Part shown: positions 9,054 through 16,346 of the stretch, piece after piece | How the letters are laid out: every line of letters starts with the position of its first letter | Position numbering within the stretch: position 1 is the stretch's first letter | Source: an uncultured Verrucomicrobiales bacterium | Lineage (GTDB): Bacteria > Verrucomicrobiota > Verrucomicrobiia > Verrucomicrobiales > Akkermansiaceae | DNA: 55,335 nt | NCBI GenBank assembly: GCA_937991965.1 | Contig: CALKLP010000092.1 | Coordinates: forward strand, 1-55,335 | Direction of reading: 5' to 3' | Position numbers and translations under genes: made by a program | Notes under the pieces: generated by a model | Database searches by the model: none | What the model saw: the letters and a program-made list of their open reading frames with translations, nothing else | Told to the model about the DNA's origin: nothing

Positions 9054-9341
9054 TTACGATTCGACCACCCGAGGCACGCGGATTTGCTCTTGTGCGAACG
9101 CCGGAGCGTTTTGCTCCAAGCGCGAAACATCCAAACTCGTCCCCGGCTCATCCGCTCTCGGGGCCGCGAAGACCGGCTTCGCATGCGCGCTAGGCTCTAC
9201 GCCCTCAACGTCTAATTCGTTTAAGGTATCGATGTAAGAGAGAATGGTCTGCAACTGCGGAGTGAATTCCTGCGCCTCTTCCTCCGATAGCTTAAGCCGC
9301 GCCAAATGCGCCATATGGGATATGTCTAACTGATCGCTCAC
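9054..9341 (-). CDS. gatC: Asp/Glu-tRNA(Asn/Gln) amidotransferase subunit C
   Basis: Small stabilising subunit of GatCAB. The frame is open from an ATG at 9380, but similarity to GatC begins at SDQLDISHMAHLARLKLSEE, so the GTG at 9341-9339 is the likelier start, giving a normal 95-aa protein. Visible hallmarks are HLARLKLSEEE near residue 10, the ILSYIDTLNELDVEGVEP linker near residue 29, and the C-terminal FAAPRADEPG segment that wraps around GatA. It heads the gatCA pair. The ATG start with 13 extra residues cannot be excluded. Confidence 0.92.
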   Translation of the reverse strand: MSDQLDISHMAHLARLKLSEEEAQEFTPQLQTILSYIDTLNELDVEGVEPSAHAKPVFAAPRADEPGTSLDVSRLEQNAPAFAQEQIRVPRVVES

Positions 9342-9414
9342 AATACCTACGATATAGGATGAGGAAAACCTCCAGCGCAACTCGAATCTTCGATAATTGC
9401 CAGCTGTAATTGAG

Positions 9415-10026
9415 TTACAAATGCAATATTTGGCCTTCCTTGCTAACTGAAGGCAAATTTGGCCATAAATCAGTTATTGTAGCGGCATTTTCTAAGCCAT
9501 GGACAACATTCTCTAATGGGGCAGCGTAAACACAATCATCTAAAAATGCCATCTCAGGGAAAGGTAACACCTCTGAATCAAGAGAGAAACCACCGTAAAT
9601 CCCCTCACGATTTCCTCTTGGATCTATACGATGCCATTGAGACGTCTTTTCAAGGTAAATAGCATTAAGACCATGCAAAGCCATAGAATCCGCTAGAATC
9701 GCCACACCACTGTCAAACACTTGGTAGCAAAAGCCACAGGGGATACCAACCAACCGCATCATACTTGCCAGGAGATGTGATTTTGCGAAACATATCCCAG
9801 TTCGCTTTGCAAATGTATCAGTTGCTTTGCAAGTTACAATTTCTTGACCAATGTCTTTAGTGTGATCAATATTATCACGAACCCACTCAAAAATAGATCT
9901 TGCTTGATCCACTTCATCCCCAGAGGCATTCAAGAGTTCCGCCGTTTTCTCACGAATCTCTGTATTGACCGCAATAACATTATCAAACCGAAGAAATTCT
10001 TCCAGATCGTTAGGAACAAGTTTCAT
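9415..10026 (-). CDS. Transglutaminase-like protein
   Basis: A 203-residue protein with a transglutaminase-like cysteine protease fold. The presumed triad is visible in order: Cys in RTGICFAKSHLLASMMR (near residue 77), His in ALHGLNAIYL (near residue 118) and Asp in HRIDPRGN (near residue 132). There is no signal peptide or membrane helix, so it is probably cytoplasmic. Family members hydrolyse or cross-link peptides, and many have unknown substrates. Nothing in its neighbours (gatC behind it, a divergent aldo/keto reductase in front) indicates a pathway. Confidence 0.8.
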   Translation of the reverse strand: MKLVPNDLEEFLRFDNVIAVNTEIREKTAELLNASGDEVDQARSIFEWVRDNIDHTKDIGQEIVTCKATDTFAKRTGICFAKSHLLASMMRLVGIPCGFCYQVFDSGVAILADSMALHGLNAIYLEKTSQWHRIDPRGNREGIYGGFSLDSEVLPFPEMAFLDDCVYAAPLENVVHGLENAATITDLWPNLPSVSKEGQILHL

Positions 10027-10119
10027 AGCATAACATAGTGCCTAATTTTCGACATTTAGAGTAGTGAATTCGCGGATTTTTTTGTGTTACCATTCACCAT
10101 CATACTCTAATAAGCTCTC

Positions 10120-11142
10120 ATGAAAAGAAGACGTCTCGGCAAAAGTGGATTAATGGTAAGTGAGATCGGGCTCGGCACGATGACCTTTGGCACGCAGTGT
10201 CAGGAGCAACCAGAGGCTTTCCGCATCATGGATACGGCGGTAGAGCATGGGATTAACTTTTTTGATATTGCCGAGATTTACCCGGTGCCTCCCATTAAGG
10301 AGCTGGCAGGCCTCACCGAGGAATGGGTCGGAAGCTGGCTAAAGGGGCGCAATCGGGACGAAGTTCTCCTCGCGACTAAAGTAGCAGGACCGGCGCATGG
10401 TTGGTTTAACCCTCCGGTGCGTGATGGAAACGCCGCCATCGATGGACACCAAATCCGCAAGGCGGTGGAGGGAAGCTTACGCCGACTCGGCACTGATTAC
10501 ATCGATCTCTATCAAGTGCATTGGCCTGATCATGACATGCGAGTAGAGGACACCTTAGAAACCTTGGACGCTCTTGTCAAAGAAGGCAAGGTGCGCACGA
10601 TTGGGTGTAGCAATGAGAATGCTTACGGTCTCATGAAAGCGCTCTGGATCGCGGATAAATACAACTGGCGCCGTTACGACACGATTCAGAACAATTTCTC
10701 CATTAACAACCGTCGCTTCGAGGACGAGCTGGCCGAAATCTGCACACGAGAGGAAGTCAGCCTGCTTCCCTACAGCCCCCTCGCCGGCGGAGTGCTCTCC
10801 GGAAAATACAATGCGGACAACATCCCGAAAGATGCGCGATTCTACGAATACCTGAGCACTGGCGCTCCACGCCAAAAGGCCATGTCAGAACGGTTCGTGA
10901 ATCCAAAAACGCTAGGATTAACCGCAAAAATCATCGAGCTAGCGAAGGAACTCAGCACCCACCCAACTACACTGGCCACAGCCTGGAGTAAGCATCAATC
11001 TTATGTATCTTCGACCTTGATTGGCGTCTCCAGCTTCGACCAACTTGCTCCGATTCTAGCCGCAAAAGACTTCACGATCACGCCTGAGATCATCGCGAAG
11101 ATTGACTCCTACTGTGCGGAATTCCCTTACCCGATGGGCTGA
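10120..11142 (+). CDS. Aldo/keto reductase (Tas-like)
   Basis: NAD(P)H-dependent oxidoreductase, 340 aa. The N-terminal LGKSGLMVSEIGLGTMTFG is characteristic, and the catalytic tetrad can be placed: Asp in FFDIAEIYP, Tyr in the same segment, Lys in LLATKV (near residue 86) and His in YQVHWPDHD (near residue 132). The inserted segment VPPIKELAGLTEEWVG after the Tyr, and the TLIGVSS C-terminal region, resemble the Tas subgroup of E. coli. The substrate cannot be read from sequence. It stands alone, divergent from the transglutaminase-like gene, with a repeat region downstream. Confidence 0.88.
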   Translation: MKRRRLGKSGLMVSEIGLGTMTFGTQCQEQPEAFRIMDTAVEHGINFFDIAEIYPVPPIKELAGLTEEWVGSWLKGRNRDEVLLATKVAGPAHGWFNPPVRDGNAAIDGHQIRKAVEGSLRRLGTDYIDLYQVHWPDHDMRVEDTLETLDALVKEGKVRTIGCSNENAYGLMKALWIADKYNWRRYDTIQNNFSINNRRFEDELAEICTREEVSLLPYSPLAGGVLSGKYNADNIPKDARFYEYLSTGAPRQKAMSERFVNPKTLGLTAKIIELAKELSTHPTTLATAWSKHQSYVSSTLIGVSSFDQLAPILAAKDFTITPEIIAKIDSYCAEFPYPMG

Positions 11143-11382
11143 ATCGGCACTCTGACGGATCGTTTTCCACTTCATACGAGGATGTAAATAATCTTAGAAT
11201 CCGCGATAGAGTTTGAACCGCAAAGACGGAAAGGCGCGAAGAAGTTTATAATCCACAAACCCTAATACACATATGGAAAAACTTAGTGTCTTCGCGCCTT
11301 TGCGGTTTTCTAACTGCGGAATCAAAGATCATAATAACGCAGTCAGTAATCTCTTCTCTGTGAATTCTCTGCGAGGCTACAA
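11143..11382. repeat. Intergenic region with imperfect inverted dispersed repeat
   Basis: The left arm at 11216-11245 (AACCGCAAAGACGGAAAGGC and following bases) and the right arm at 11290-11307 (CTTCGCGCCTTTGCGGTT) are imperfect inverted copies of one sequence; the left arm carries an 8-nt insertion. The right-arm sequence recurs near 28850 downstream of the ClpP-like gene. The roughly 45 nt between the arms encode nothing recognisable. Confidence 0.6.
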
Positions 11383-12231
11383 TCACCTAACCACCTTCTG
11401 TCGAAGGACGATCATCGATTCATCACTCATTACATTATTAGCCAGAGCCTGCTCAACATCCGCTAGGGTGTGCTTGAGTCCATCATAGGCCACCACGATG
11501 GACTCATCTCCCTCTTTCAGAAAGCGGCTCTCACTGTTTCCGAAGTCCGTGTAGCACGTCGCGCCAATTCCGATCACGCCCAGCTCCGGCTTCTCGTCCC
11601 TCAAGACCTTACCTATTTCCTCGAGTGGCCCCGCGTCTTGCTGGGTGTTAATTTGGTTCACAATCCATTCTGTGAGTGTTTCGTTAAAGTAACAATAATC
11701 TGACACCGCGGTATCGAGCCCATACTGAATCAGCTCCCCCGCCCTCTTTAGGTAACACACAAGCCGGTAACTTTCGATCGTACCACCAACGGCATCAAAA
11801 TCACTGATAGGCATCACCACCGGAGCAATCCCCTGCGAGGCTGCACCCCAGTTCTTTTTCATACTAATCTTAGGAGCCGCAATCCGACGCGAACAGTCAT
11901 TAAACGCACTGAACCCAAGGACAGTTAACGACCCTAACTGATCTTCTCCCCTGTAGTGAAACCTAACCACCAGCCCAATCTCAGGCTCAGGCTGAAGCGG
12001 ATCATCACCGTAAAGCTTTAACTCAGTGCTCGATAGAGGGTTGGTAGATAAAATTCCATCTCGAGATGAAGCATACCAAGGAAACATCCCTTTAGGCGCA
12101 TTTTCTAGCGCGACCACATCCCTAAAGTCATTTGCCTCTCCAGCTTGGGCGAGGTGCTCTGCTTGGTTTCCTGCTACGCCAAACCCTACGAACGCTTTTA
12201 CGCCGATGAACTCTTCTAATGTCTTTAGCAT
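11383..12231 (-). CDS. DUF5718-like protein, possible FAH-fold enzyme
   Basis: The protein from MLKTLEEFIG is 282 aa; the frame is also open from an ATG at 12288, but the extra 19 residues are hydrophobic and unlike a conserved start. The segments VGFGVAGNQAEHLAQAGEA, ENAPKGMFPWY, EPEIGLVVRFHYRGE and KKNWGAASQGI recall proteins annotated as DUF5718. I infer a distant resemblance to fumarylacetoacetate hydrolase-fold proteins from the PEIGLV motif. No enzymatic role can be assigned. It is a single gene convergent with the aldo/keto reductase and divergent from the Arg/Gly-rich gene. Confidence 0.6.
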   Translation of the reverse strand: MLKTLEEFIGVKAFVGFGVAGNQAEHLAQAGEANDFRDVVALENAPKGMFPWYASSRDGILSTNPLSSTELKLYGDDPLQPEPEIGLVVRFHYRGEDQLGSLTVLGFSAFNDCSRRIAAPKISMKKNWGAASQGIAPVVMPISDFDAVGGTIESYRLVCYLKRAGELIQYGLDTAVSDYCYFNETLTEWIVNQINTQQDAGPLEEIGKVLRDEKPELGVIGIGATCYTDFGNSESRFLKEGDESIVVAYDGLKHTLADVEQALANNVMSDESMIVLRQKVVR

Positions 12232-12413
12232 AGGACTAATACTGATGAAAAAATGAGGGAGCGCAATGGAAATGCCTCTAAACATCACGTAATTAGAGAG
12301 CGTAAAAACCTCAGGTTGGGCGAATTACATCCTTGCGTAATCCCAAAAAAGCGTTCAAGAATCGTCAATACACTGGCCTTTAATAAGGCTATTGACTATT
12401 ATTATCTACTTTT

Positions 12414-13934
12414 ATGAGCGATTCTAAAAATGACAACAACAGCCTAGATCTATCTGCTCTGAGCTTTGGCCCTGCGTGGGCACGCGATGAAAAACCGAAG
12501 AAAGACTATTCGGGATACGCTCCTAAGGAAGGGGCAAAATCACGTAAAGGCGGATTCAGCAAAGGCAAGGGTCGTGATGATCGCCGTGATAATAATCGCA
12601 GCTTTAATAAAGGTGGTGGCAATCGCCGCGATAATTTCAGCAATGATCGTGGACCGCGCTTCCAACCCGTCCCTGCTCCTGAGGGCTTTACCGGTGAAGT
12701 CATGCCGATCGAAGAAGGGCTAGACAACCTTGCAAAACAAATTCAACAAACCGCGCGCACCTACTCCGTGTTTGATCTCGCTCGCATGGTTCTCCAGTCT
12801 CGTGAACGCTTTAACGTTGGTATCAAGGCTCCAAAAGACACGAAAATTTTCCGCAACATCTTTTCCTTTGCGACCTACCTAACCAAGGAGGAAGCCCTTG
12901 CTGACTTTTGGCAGAATGACACCAAAAATCAGTTCTATAAGGAAGTCAAAACAGAGGTCGAAGCTCCGTCTGGAAACTTTACTTCTGTAGCACGCTGCAC
13001 GAAGTCGGGCGTCTACCTAGGCCCGCCGAACCGCCATGATTACCAAACCAAGCTCCGGGAATTACATCGTGAGCGTTTTGCGCAGTTACCCTTCGAGGTC
13101 TTCCAGCGTAATATCGAGGTATTGAACGATGAAGAATCGATCAATGCGTGGATCGAGTCAGAAAAGACCCAAACCTTTTACCAGGTATTAGACGTGGCGG
13201 ACTCCATCGGGAAGCCAGTCAAGAACGACAAAAAGCCAACCGAAGAAGCGCCAAAAGAAGAGACCGAAACTCCCGCAGCGGAAGAACCCGTAGTGGAAGC
13301 AGAGCCTGTAGCTGATGAGGACCTCATCAAAACTCGTGCGGAGCTAGAGCAACACTTCTTGGCGAATCACTTCGAGAAAGTCTATAAGCAAGTGCAAATC
13401 TCCTGGGTGCCCTCTGCAATTCCTAAGCGTCTCCTGTCCCCGGGGCTTTTCACGCTGCTTAAAGACACTATCTCCGAGGAAAAGCGCTACCCTGGCAAGC
13501 TCTCCTCCCTCATGTGCCGTCAGCTTTCAGGACGTAACATCGCGGTCTTCAAGCTCCAGAAAAAACTCAAGGCTGGACCTAGCCGCCCACACGCGATTCC
13601 TACCATCGAGGAACTCTCAGACCGCCCGAAAGAACTCCTAAAGTGGAGCATCGCTAATGATGGAAAAGGCGTGGAGCAACTCTGGAAAGACGTTCTCCCT
13701 GCAGACATCACGGACGAGGATAAGGCGCAATGGTATCACGATTTCAAATGGCTCCTTACCCAAGGGTTCGTCACCCTTATGGAGGACGGCCAAGTCTTCT
13801 TCTCCAAAAAGCAAGAAAACTCCCCTCCGAAGGAAAAGGAAGTAAAACCTTCGAAGCCAACGGAACCGGAGGCTAAAGCGGAAGAGAAGGTGGAGACACC
13901 TGCGGAAGCAGAAAAGGAAGAGGTGGAGAAGTAA
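12414..13934 (+). CDS. Arg/Gly-rich protein of unknown function, possibly RNA-binding
   Basis: A 506-aa protein in four parts. Residues 1-85 are low complexity and basic (KGGFSKGKGRDDRRDNNRSF), like RGG-type RNA-binding tails. Residues about 90-275 form a globular domain with YSVFDLARMVLQSRERFNVG and CTKSGVYLGPPNRHDYQ. An acidic Glu/Pro/Ala linker (about 278-305) leads to a second globular domain (about 308-465) with WVPSAIPKRLLSPGLFTLL. The C-terminus is a Lys/Glu/Pro-rich tail. No signal peptide or membrane segment is present. I do not recognise a characterised family; a role with RNA is inference from composition only. It is monocistronic. Confidence 0.7.
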   Translation: MSDSKNDNNSLDLSALSFGPAWARDEKPKKDYSGYAPKEGAKSRKGGFSKGKGRDDRRDNNRSFNKGGGNRRDNFSNDRGPRFQPVPAPEGFTGEVMPIEEGLDNLAKQIQQTARTYSVFDLARMVLQSRERFNVGIKAPKDTKIFRNIFSFATYLTKEEALADFWQNDTKNQFYKEVKTEVEAPSGNFTSVARCTKSGVYLGPPNRHDYQTKLRELHRERFAQLPFEVFQRNIEVLNDEESINAWIESEKTQTFYQVLDVADSIGKPVKNDKKPTEEAPKEETETPAAEEPVVEAEPVADEDLIKTRAELEQHFLANHFEKVYKQVQISWVPSAIPKRLLSPGLFTLLKDTISEEKRYPGKLSSLMCRQLSGRNIAVFKLQKKLKAGPSRPHAIPTIEELSDRPKELLKWSIANDGKGVEQLWKDVLPADITDEDKAQWYHDFKWLLTQGFVTLMEDGQVFFSKKQENSPPKEKEVKPSKPTEPEAKAEEKVETPAEAEKEEVEK

Positions 13935-13974
13935 GTCTCCCAAGCTTTGTCATTTTAGACTCGAAGGCTACATC

Positions 13975-14041
13975 GTAGAAGTGACCACTGGTCGCTTTAA
14001 ACGCAGAGATCAAAAGACAAGCGAAGAGTCGTCGCTTCTAC
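13975..14041. repeat. Nested inverted repeat (cruciform-like)
   Basis: Outer arms GTAGAAGTGAC (13975-13985) and GTCGCTTCTAC (14031-14041) match at 10 of 11 positions as inverted repeats. Inside lies a second palindrome, AGTGACC-ACT-GGTCGCT (13980-13996), with one mismatch. It sits between two convergent genes and could form a hairpin, but no T-run follows, so I class it as a repeat rather than a terminator. Confidence 0.55.
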
Positions 14042-14086
14042 GTGACTTTCACAACTCACTAAACAGTCTCACTCCTTCAGAGCTCT

Positions 14087-14563
14087 TTACGCCTTTGCCT
14101 TGGCGTCGTTTTCCATTTTCTCGAAGTCTCCTTCCTCGCAGCACATCACAAAGCCTTCGGTAAAGCCTTTGAGAGTATCCCAACAAGCGCGGATTTGTTC
14201 CGCTTCATCACCTGTAATTGACTGATCTTGAGCGGCTTCGGAAATCTTATTAATCATCGCGGAAAACTGGGTGAGAATCTCACTCGTAGCCGGAAGAACT
14301 TGGAACCCTTTCTCACAAGACGAATTCGGGTTTGTCACGAAGTACCCACCAGACTGCTCACAGAGCCAACGGAGGATTTGCATGTCGCCGGTAGCTTGAA
14401 TAATCGCTAAAAGGCGGTCGAGCGGGTTACGGCTCCCACTTCCTAGATCGGATTGCTCCTGCGCCCACTTGTAGACGAGGGAAAGGGAAACACCAAGATC
14501 AGCGGCGAGTGCTTTAGGACTTGTTTTCTCAAAAGCTTCTTTTAATACTTCATGCGACTCCAT
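14087..14563 (-). CDS. CII-like helix-turn-helix regulator
   Basis: A 158-residue protein with an N-terminal helix-turn-helix (KALAADLGVSLSLVYKWAQEQ, residues about 17-37), followed by NPLDRLLAIIQATGDMQILRWLCEQSGGYFV (46-76), the layout of the phage CP76/CII-like regulatory family. The C-terminal half is helical and acidic, probably for oligomerisation. Proteins of this type are also common as chromosomal regulators. No phage genes are nearby, so a prophage origin is not supported. Target unknown. Confidence 0.65.
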   Translation of the reverse strand: MESHEVLKEAFEKTSPKALAADLGVSLSLVYKWAQEQSDLGSGSRNPLDRLLAIIQATGDMQILRWLCEQSGGYFVTNPNSSCEKGFQVLPATSEILTQFSAMINKISEAAQDQSITGDEAEQIRACWDTLKGFTEGFVMCCEEGDFEKMENDAKAKA

Positions 14564-14643
14564 AGGAGCGGTTTGCCATAATCCACTAAGTTTGGCAAGT
14601 TATGCTTCACTGAATACATTTTTAATCATCGCTAAAATCTACC

Positions 14644-14913
14644 ATGCAAAAACACGAATGGAACATCGAGACGGAAGACGGAAGAAGGTACAACCGCGCC
14701 TACTATCACGCAAACCGTTGGAGCTTTTCTACCACCCTCCAGACCGACCCTGACTGGCAGGAAAACGTCAAACTCGACAAAGAAATATTGCAAGGATTCC
14801 GTGAAATCCTATGGGCAAAGTATCAACGCCGCCGCGCAACTTGGAAGGTCGTTCACAGCCTCGATAAATACCTAGAAGCGGAACATGGCATTGAGCCTCC
14901 TGTCCGTCCATAA
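14644..14913 (+). CDS. Small hypothetical protein
   Basis: An 89-residue soluble, charged protein rich in Trp, Tyr and Arg (HANRWSFSTTLQTDPDW, ILWAKYQRRRATWKVVHSLDKYL). There is no membrane helix, signal peptide or recognisable motif. Its stop (14911-14913) lies 16 nt before the bioA start on the same strand, so the two may be co-transcribed. The regular composition and its position upstream of bioA make it likely to be real. Confidence 0.55.
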   Translation: MQKHEWNIETEDGRRYNRAYYHANRWSFSTTLQTDPDWQENVKLDKEILQGFREILWAKYQRRRATWKVVHSLDKYLEAEHGIEPPVRP

Positions 14914-14929
14914 TTGTGGACTCCTGTTT

Positions 14930-16216
14930 ATGACCACGCGTGACCTCATCGAGCTAGACTGGAAGCATTGCTGGCACCCCTTTACTCCGCAGGAGGAATG
15001 GTGCCAGAATAATCCGATCATGCTAGAGTCAGGCCTCGGCGCATGGCTGACCGATACCGAGGGCAACTCCTACATTGATGGCAACTCGTCGATCTGGACG
15101 AACATTCATGGTCACAGCCACCCCATGCTGAATCAAGCGGTCGCGCAGCAACTCCAAAAAGTTGCGCACACCTCCTATCTCGGGTTTGCGCATCCCCTCG
15201 CCTCGCGCTTGGCGCAGCGACTGTGCCAGTTTTTTCCTGAAGACACCCTTTCCCGTTGCTTCTTCTCTGACGATGGATCGACCGCAGTGGAAGTCGCGAT
15301 GAAAATGTCGCTCCAATATCGACTCCAAACCGATGCCGAAGAGAGGAACTCCTTCATTTGTTTCCAGAATTCCTACCACGGTGACACTATGGGCGCAGCC
15401 TCGCTGGGAGGTGTCTCGCTGTTTTTTGATCGCTTTGCGAAGCTTGGGCTTCCGGTGCACCGCGTTGCCTCACTAGAGGACTTACTGCAGCTCTCCACAG
15501 AAGCACTCAAAAGCACCACCGCCCTCATCATCGAACCCATCATTCAGGGCGTAAACCAGATGACCCCGTGGCCAACGGGAATGCTGGCACAGCTTCGCGA
15601 GTGGACCGAGAAGCACGGCATCCACCTCATTCTTGACGAAGTCATGACAGGGTTCGGACGCACGGGAAAGATGTTCGCGTGTCAGCATGAAGACGTAATC
15701 CCCGACTTCCTCTGCCTCGCCAAAGGACTCACGGCGGGCTACCTCCCCACGGCGGCGACCTTGACGACAGAGACGGTTTACAACGCCTTTCTCGGCCCAC
15801 GGGAGCACGCCTTTTATTACGGCCACAGCTACACCGCGAACCAACTCGGCTGCGCGATTGCCCTCGCCTCGTTGGATTTGTTCGAGAGCGAGAACACCCT
15901 AGAGCGCGTTAACAACCTAAGCGCATTCCTCCGCCAAGAACTTACAGCACTGCAGAAGCGCTGTCCCTACGTTTTCGAGACACGGCAAGTGGGTCTAGTC
16001 TCGGGAATCGAGCTCAGACAGCAAAACGGTGAGAGCTTTCCTACCACCTCCCGCATCGGCTCCCACGTCTGCCAGGTTGCGATGAACCATCAGTTACTCA
16101 CCCGCCCCATTCTCGACACGATCGTCTTTATGCCGCCCTACTGTATTTCGGAAGAGGAGATTTCGCTGGCGATAGAGGCAATTGAAAAAGCGGTTTGTGA
16201 AGTTCTAAGAAGCTGA
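14930..16216 (+). CDS. bioA: Adenosylmethionine-8-amino-7-oxononanoate aminotransferase
   Basis: PLP enzyme of biotin synthesis that makes 7,8-diaminopelargonate with S-adenosylmethionine as amino donor. From MTTRDLIELDWKHCWHPFTP the protein is 428 aa, normal for the family; the open frame 15 codons further upstream overlaps the previous gene and is not needed. Visible motifs: WHPFTP near residue 14, DGNSSIWTNIHGHSHP near residue 46, the cofactor Asp in LILDEVMTGFGRTGK, and the PLP lysine in CLAKGLTAGYLP. No other bio genes are adjacent, so biotin synthesis is dispersed in this genome. Confidence 0.93.
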   Translation: MTTRDLIELDWKHCWHPFTPQEEWCQNNPIMLESGLGAWLTDTEGNSYIDGNSSIWTNIHGHSHPMLNQAVAQQLQKVAHTSYLGFAHPLASRLAQRLCQFFPEDTLSRCFFSDDGSTAVEVAMKMSLQYRLQTDAEERNSFICFQNSYHGDTMGAASLGGVSLFFDRFAKLGLPVHRVASLEDLLQLSTEALKSTTALIIEPIIQGVNQMTPWPTGMLAQLREWTEKHGIHLILDEVMTGFGRTGKMFACQHEDVIPDFLCLAKGLTAGYLPTAATLTTETVYNAFLGPREHAFYYGHSYTANQLGCAIALASLDLFESENTLERVNNLSAFLRQELTALQKRCPYVFETRQVGLVSGIELRQQNGESFPTTSRIGSHVCQVAMNHQLLTRPILDTIVFMPPYCISEEEISLAIEAIEKAVCEVLRS

Positions 16217-16346
16217 TGCTTCACCACATGAAAAAAATCTGCGTGAATCTGCGAAATCTGTGGATCATCCCCCCTTCGCTAAAGACTAAATTAGGAAAAA
16301 AAATATCGCTTCGGATTTCGCACCATGCTTTGACTTAGGCAATATC
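16217..16346. repeat. Intergenic relic of an ATCTGCG-type repeat
   Basis: Positions 16235-16266 read AAATCTGCGTGAATCTGCGA followed by AATCTGTGGATCA. This resembles the AATCTGCGGATAAA core of the inverted repeats around the GxxExxY gene in the gua operon. It could be a solo or decayed copy. Otherwise only the leuS upstream region. Confidence 0.4.

Noticed and set aside
11273..11488. 71-aa plus-strand frame MEKLSVFAPLRFSNC
   Set aside because: It is made of the dispersed repeat sequence and then runs antisense into the DUF5718-like gene; no protein-like features.
13975..14041. Bidirectional terminator between convergent genes
   Set aside because: The nested inverted repeat lacks a T-run on either side, so I list it only as a repeat.
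14087..14563. Prophage signal from the CII-like regulator
   Set aside because: No integrase, structural or lysis genes are near; the protein family is also common as a chromosomal regulator.
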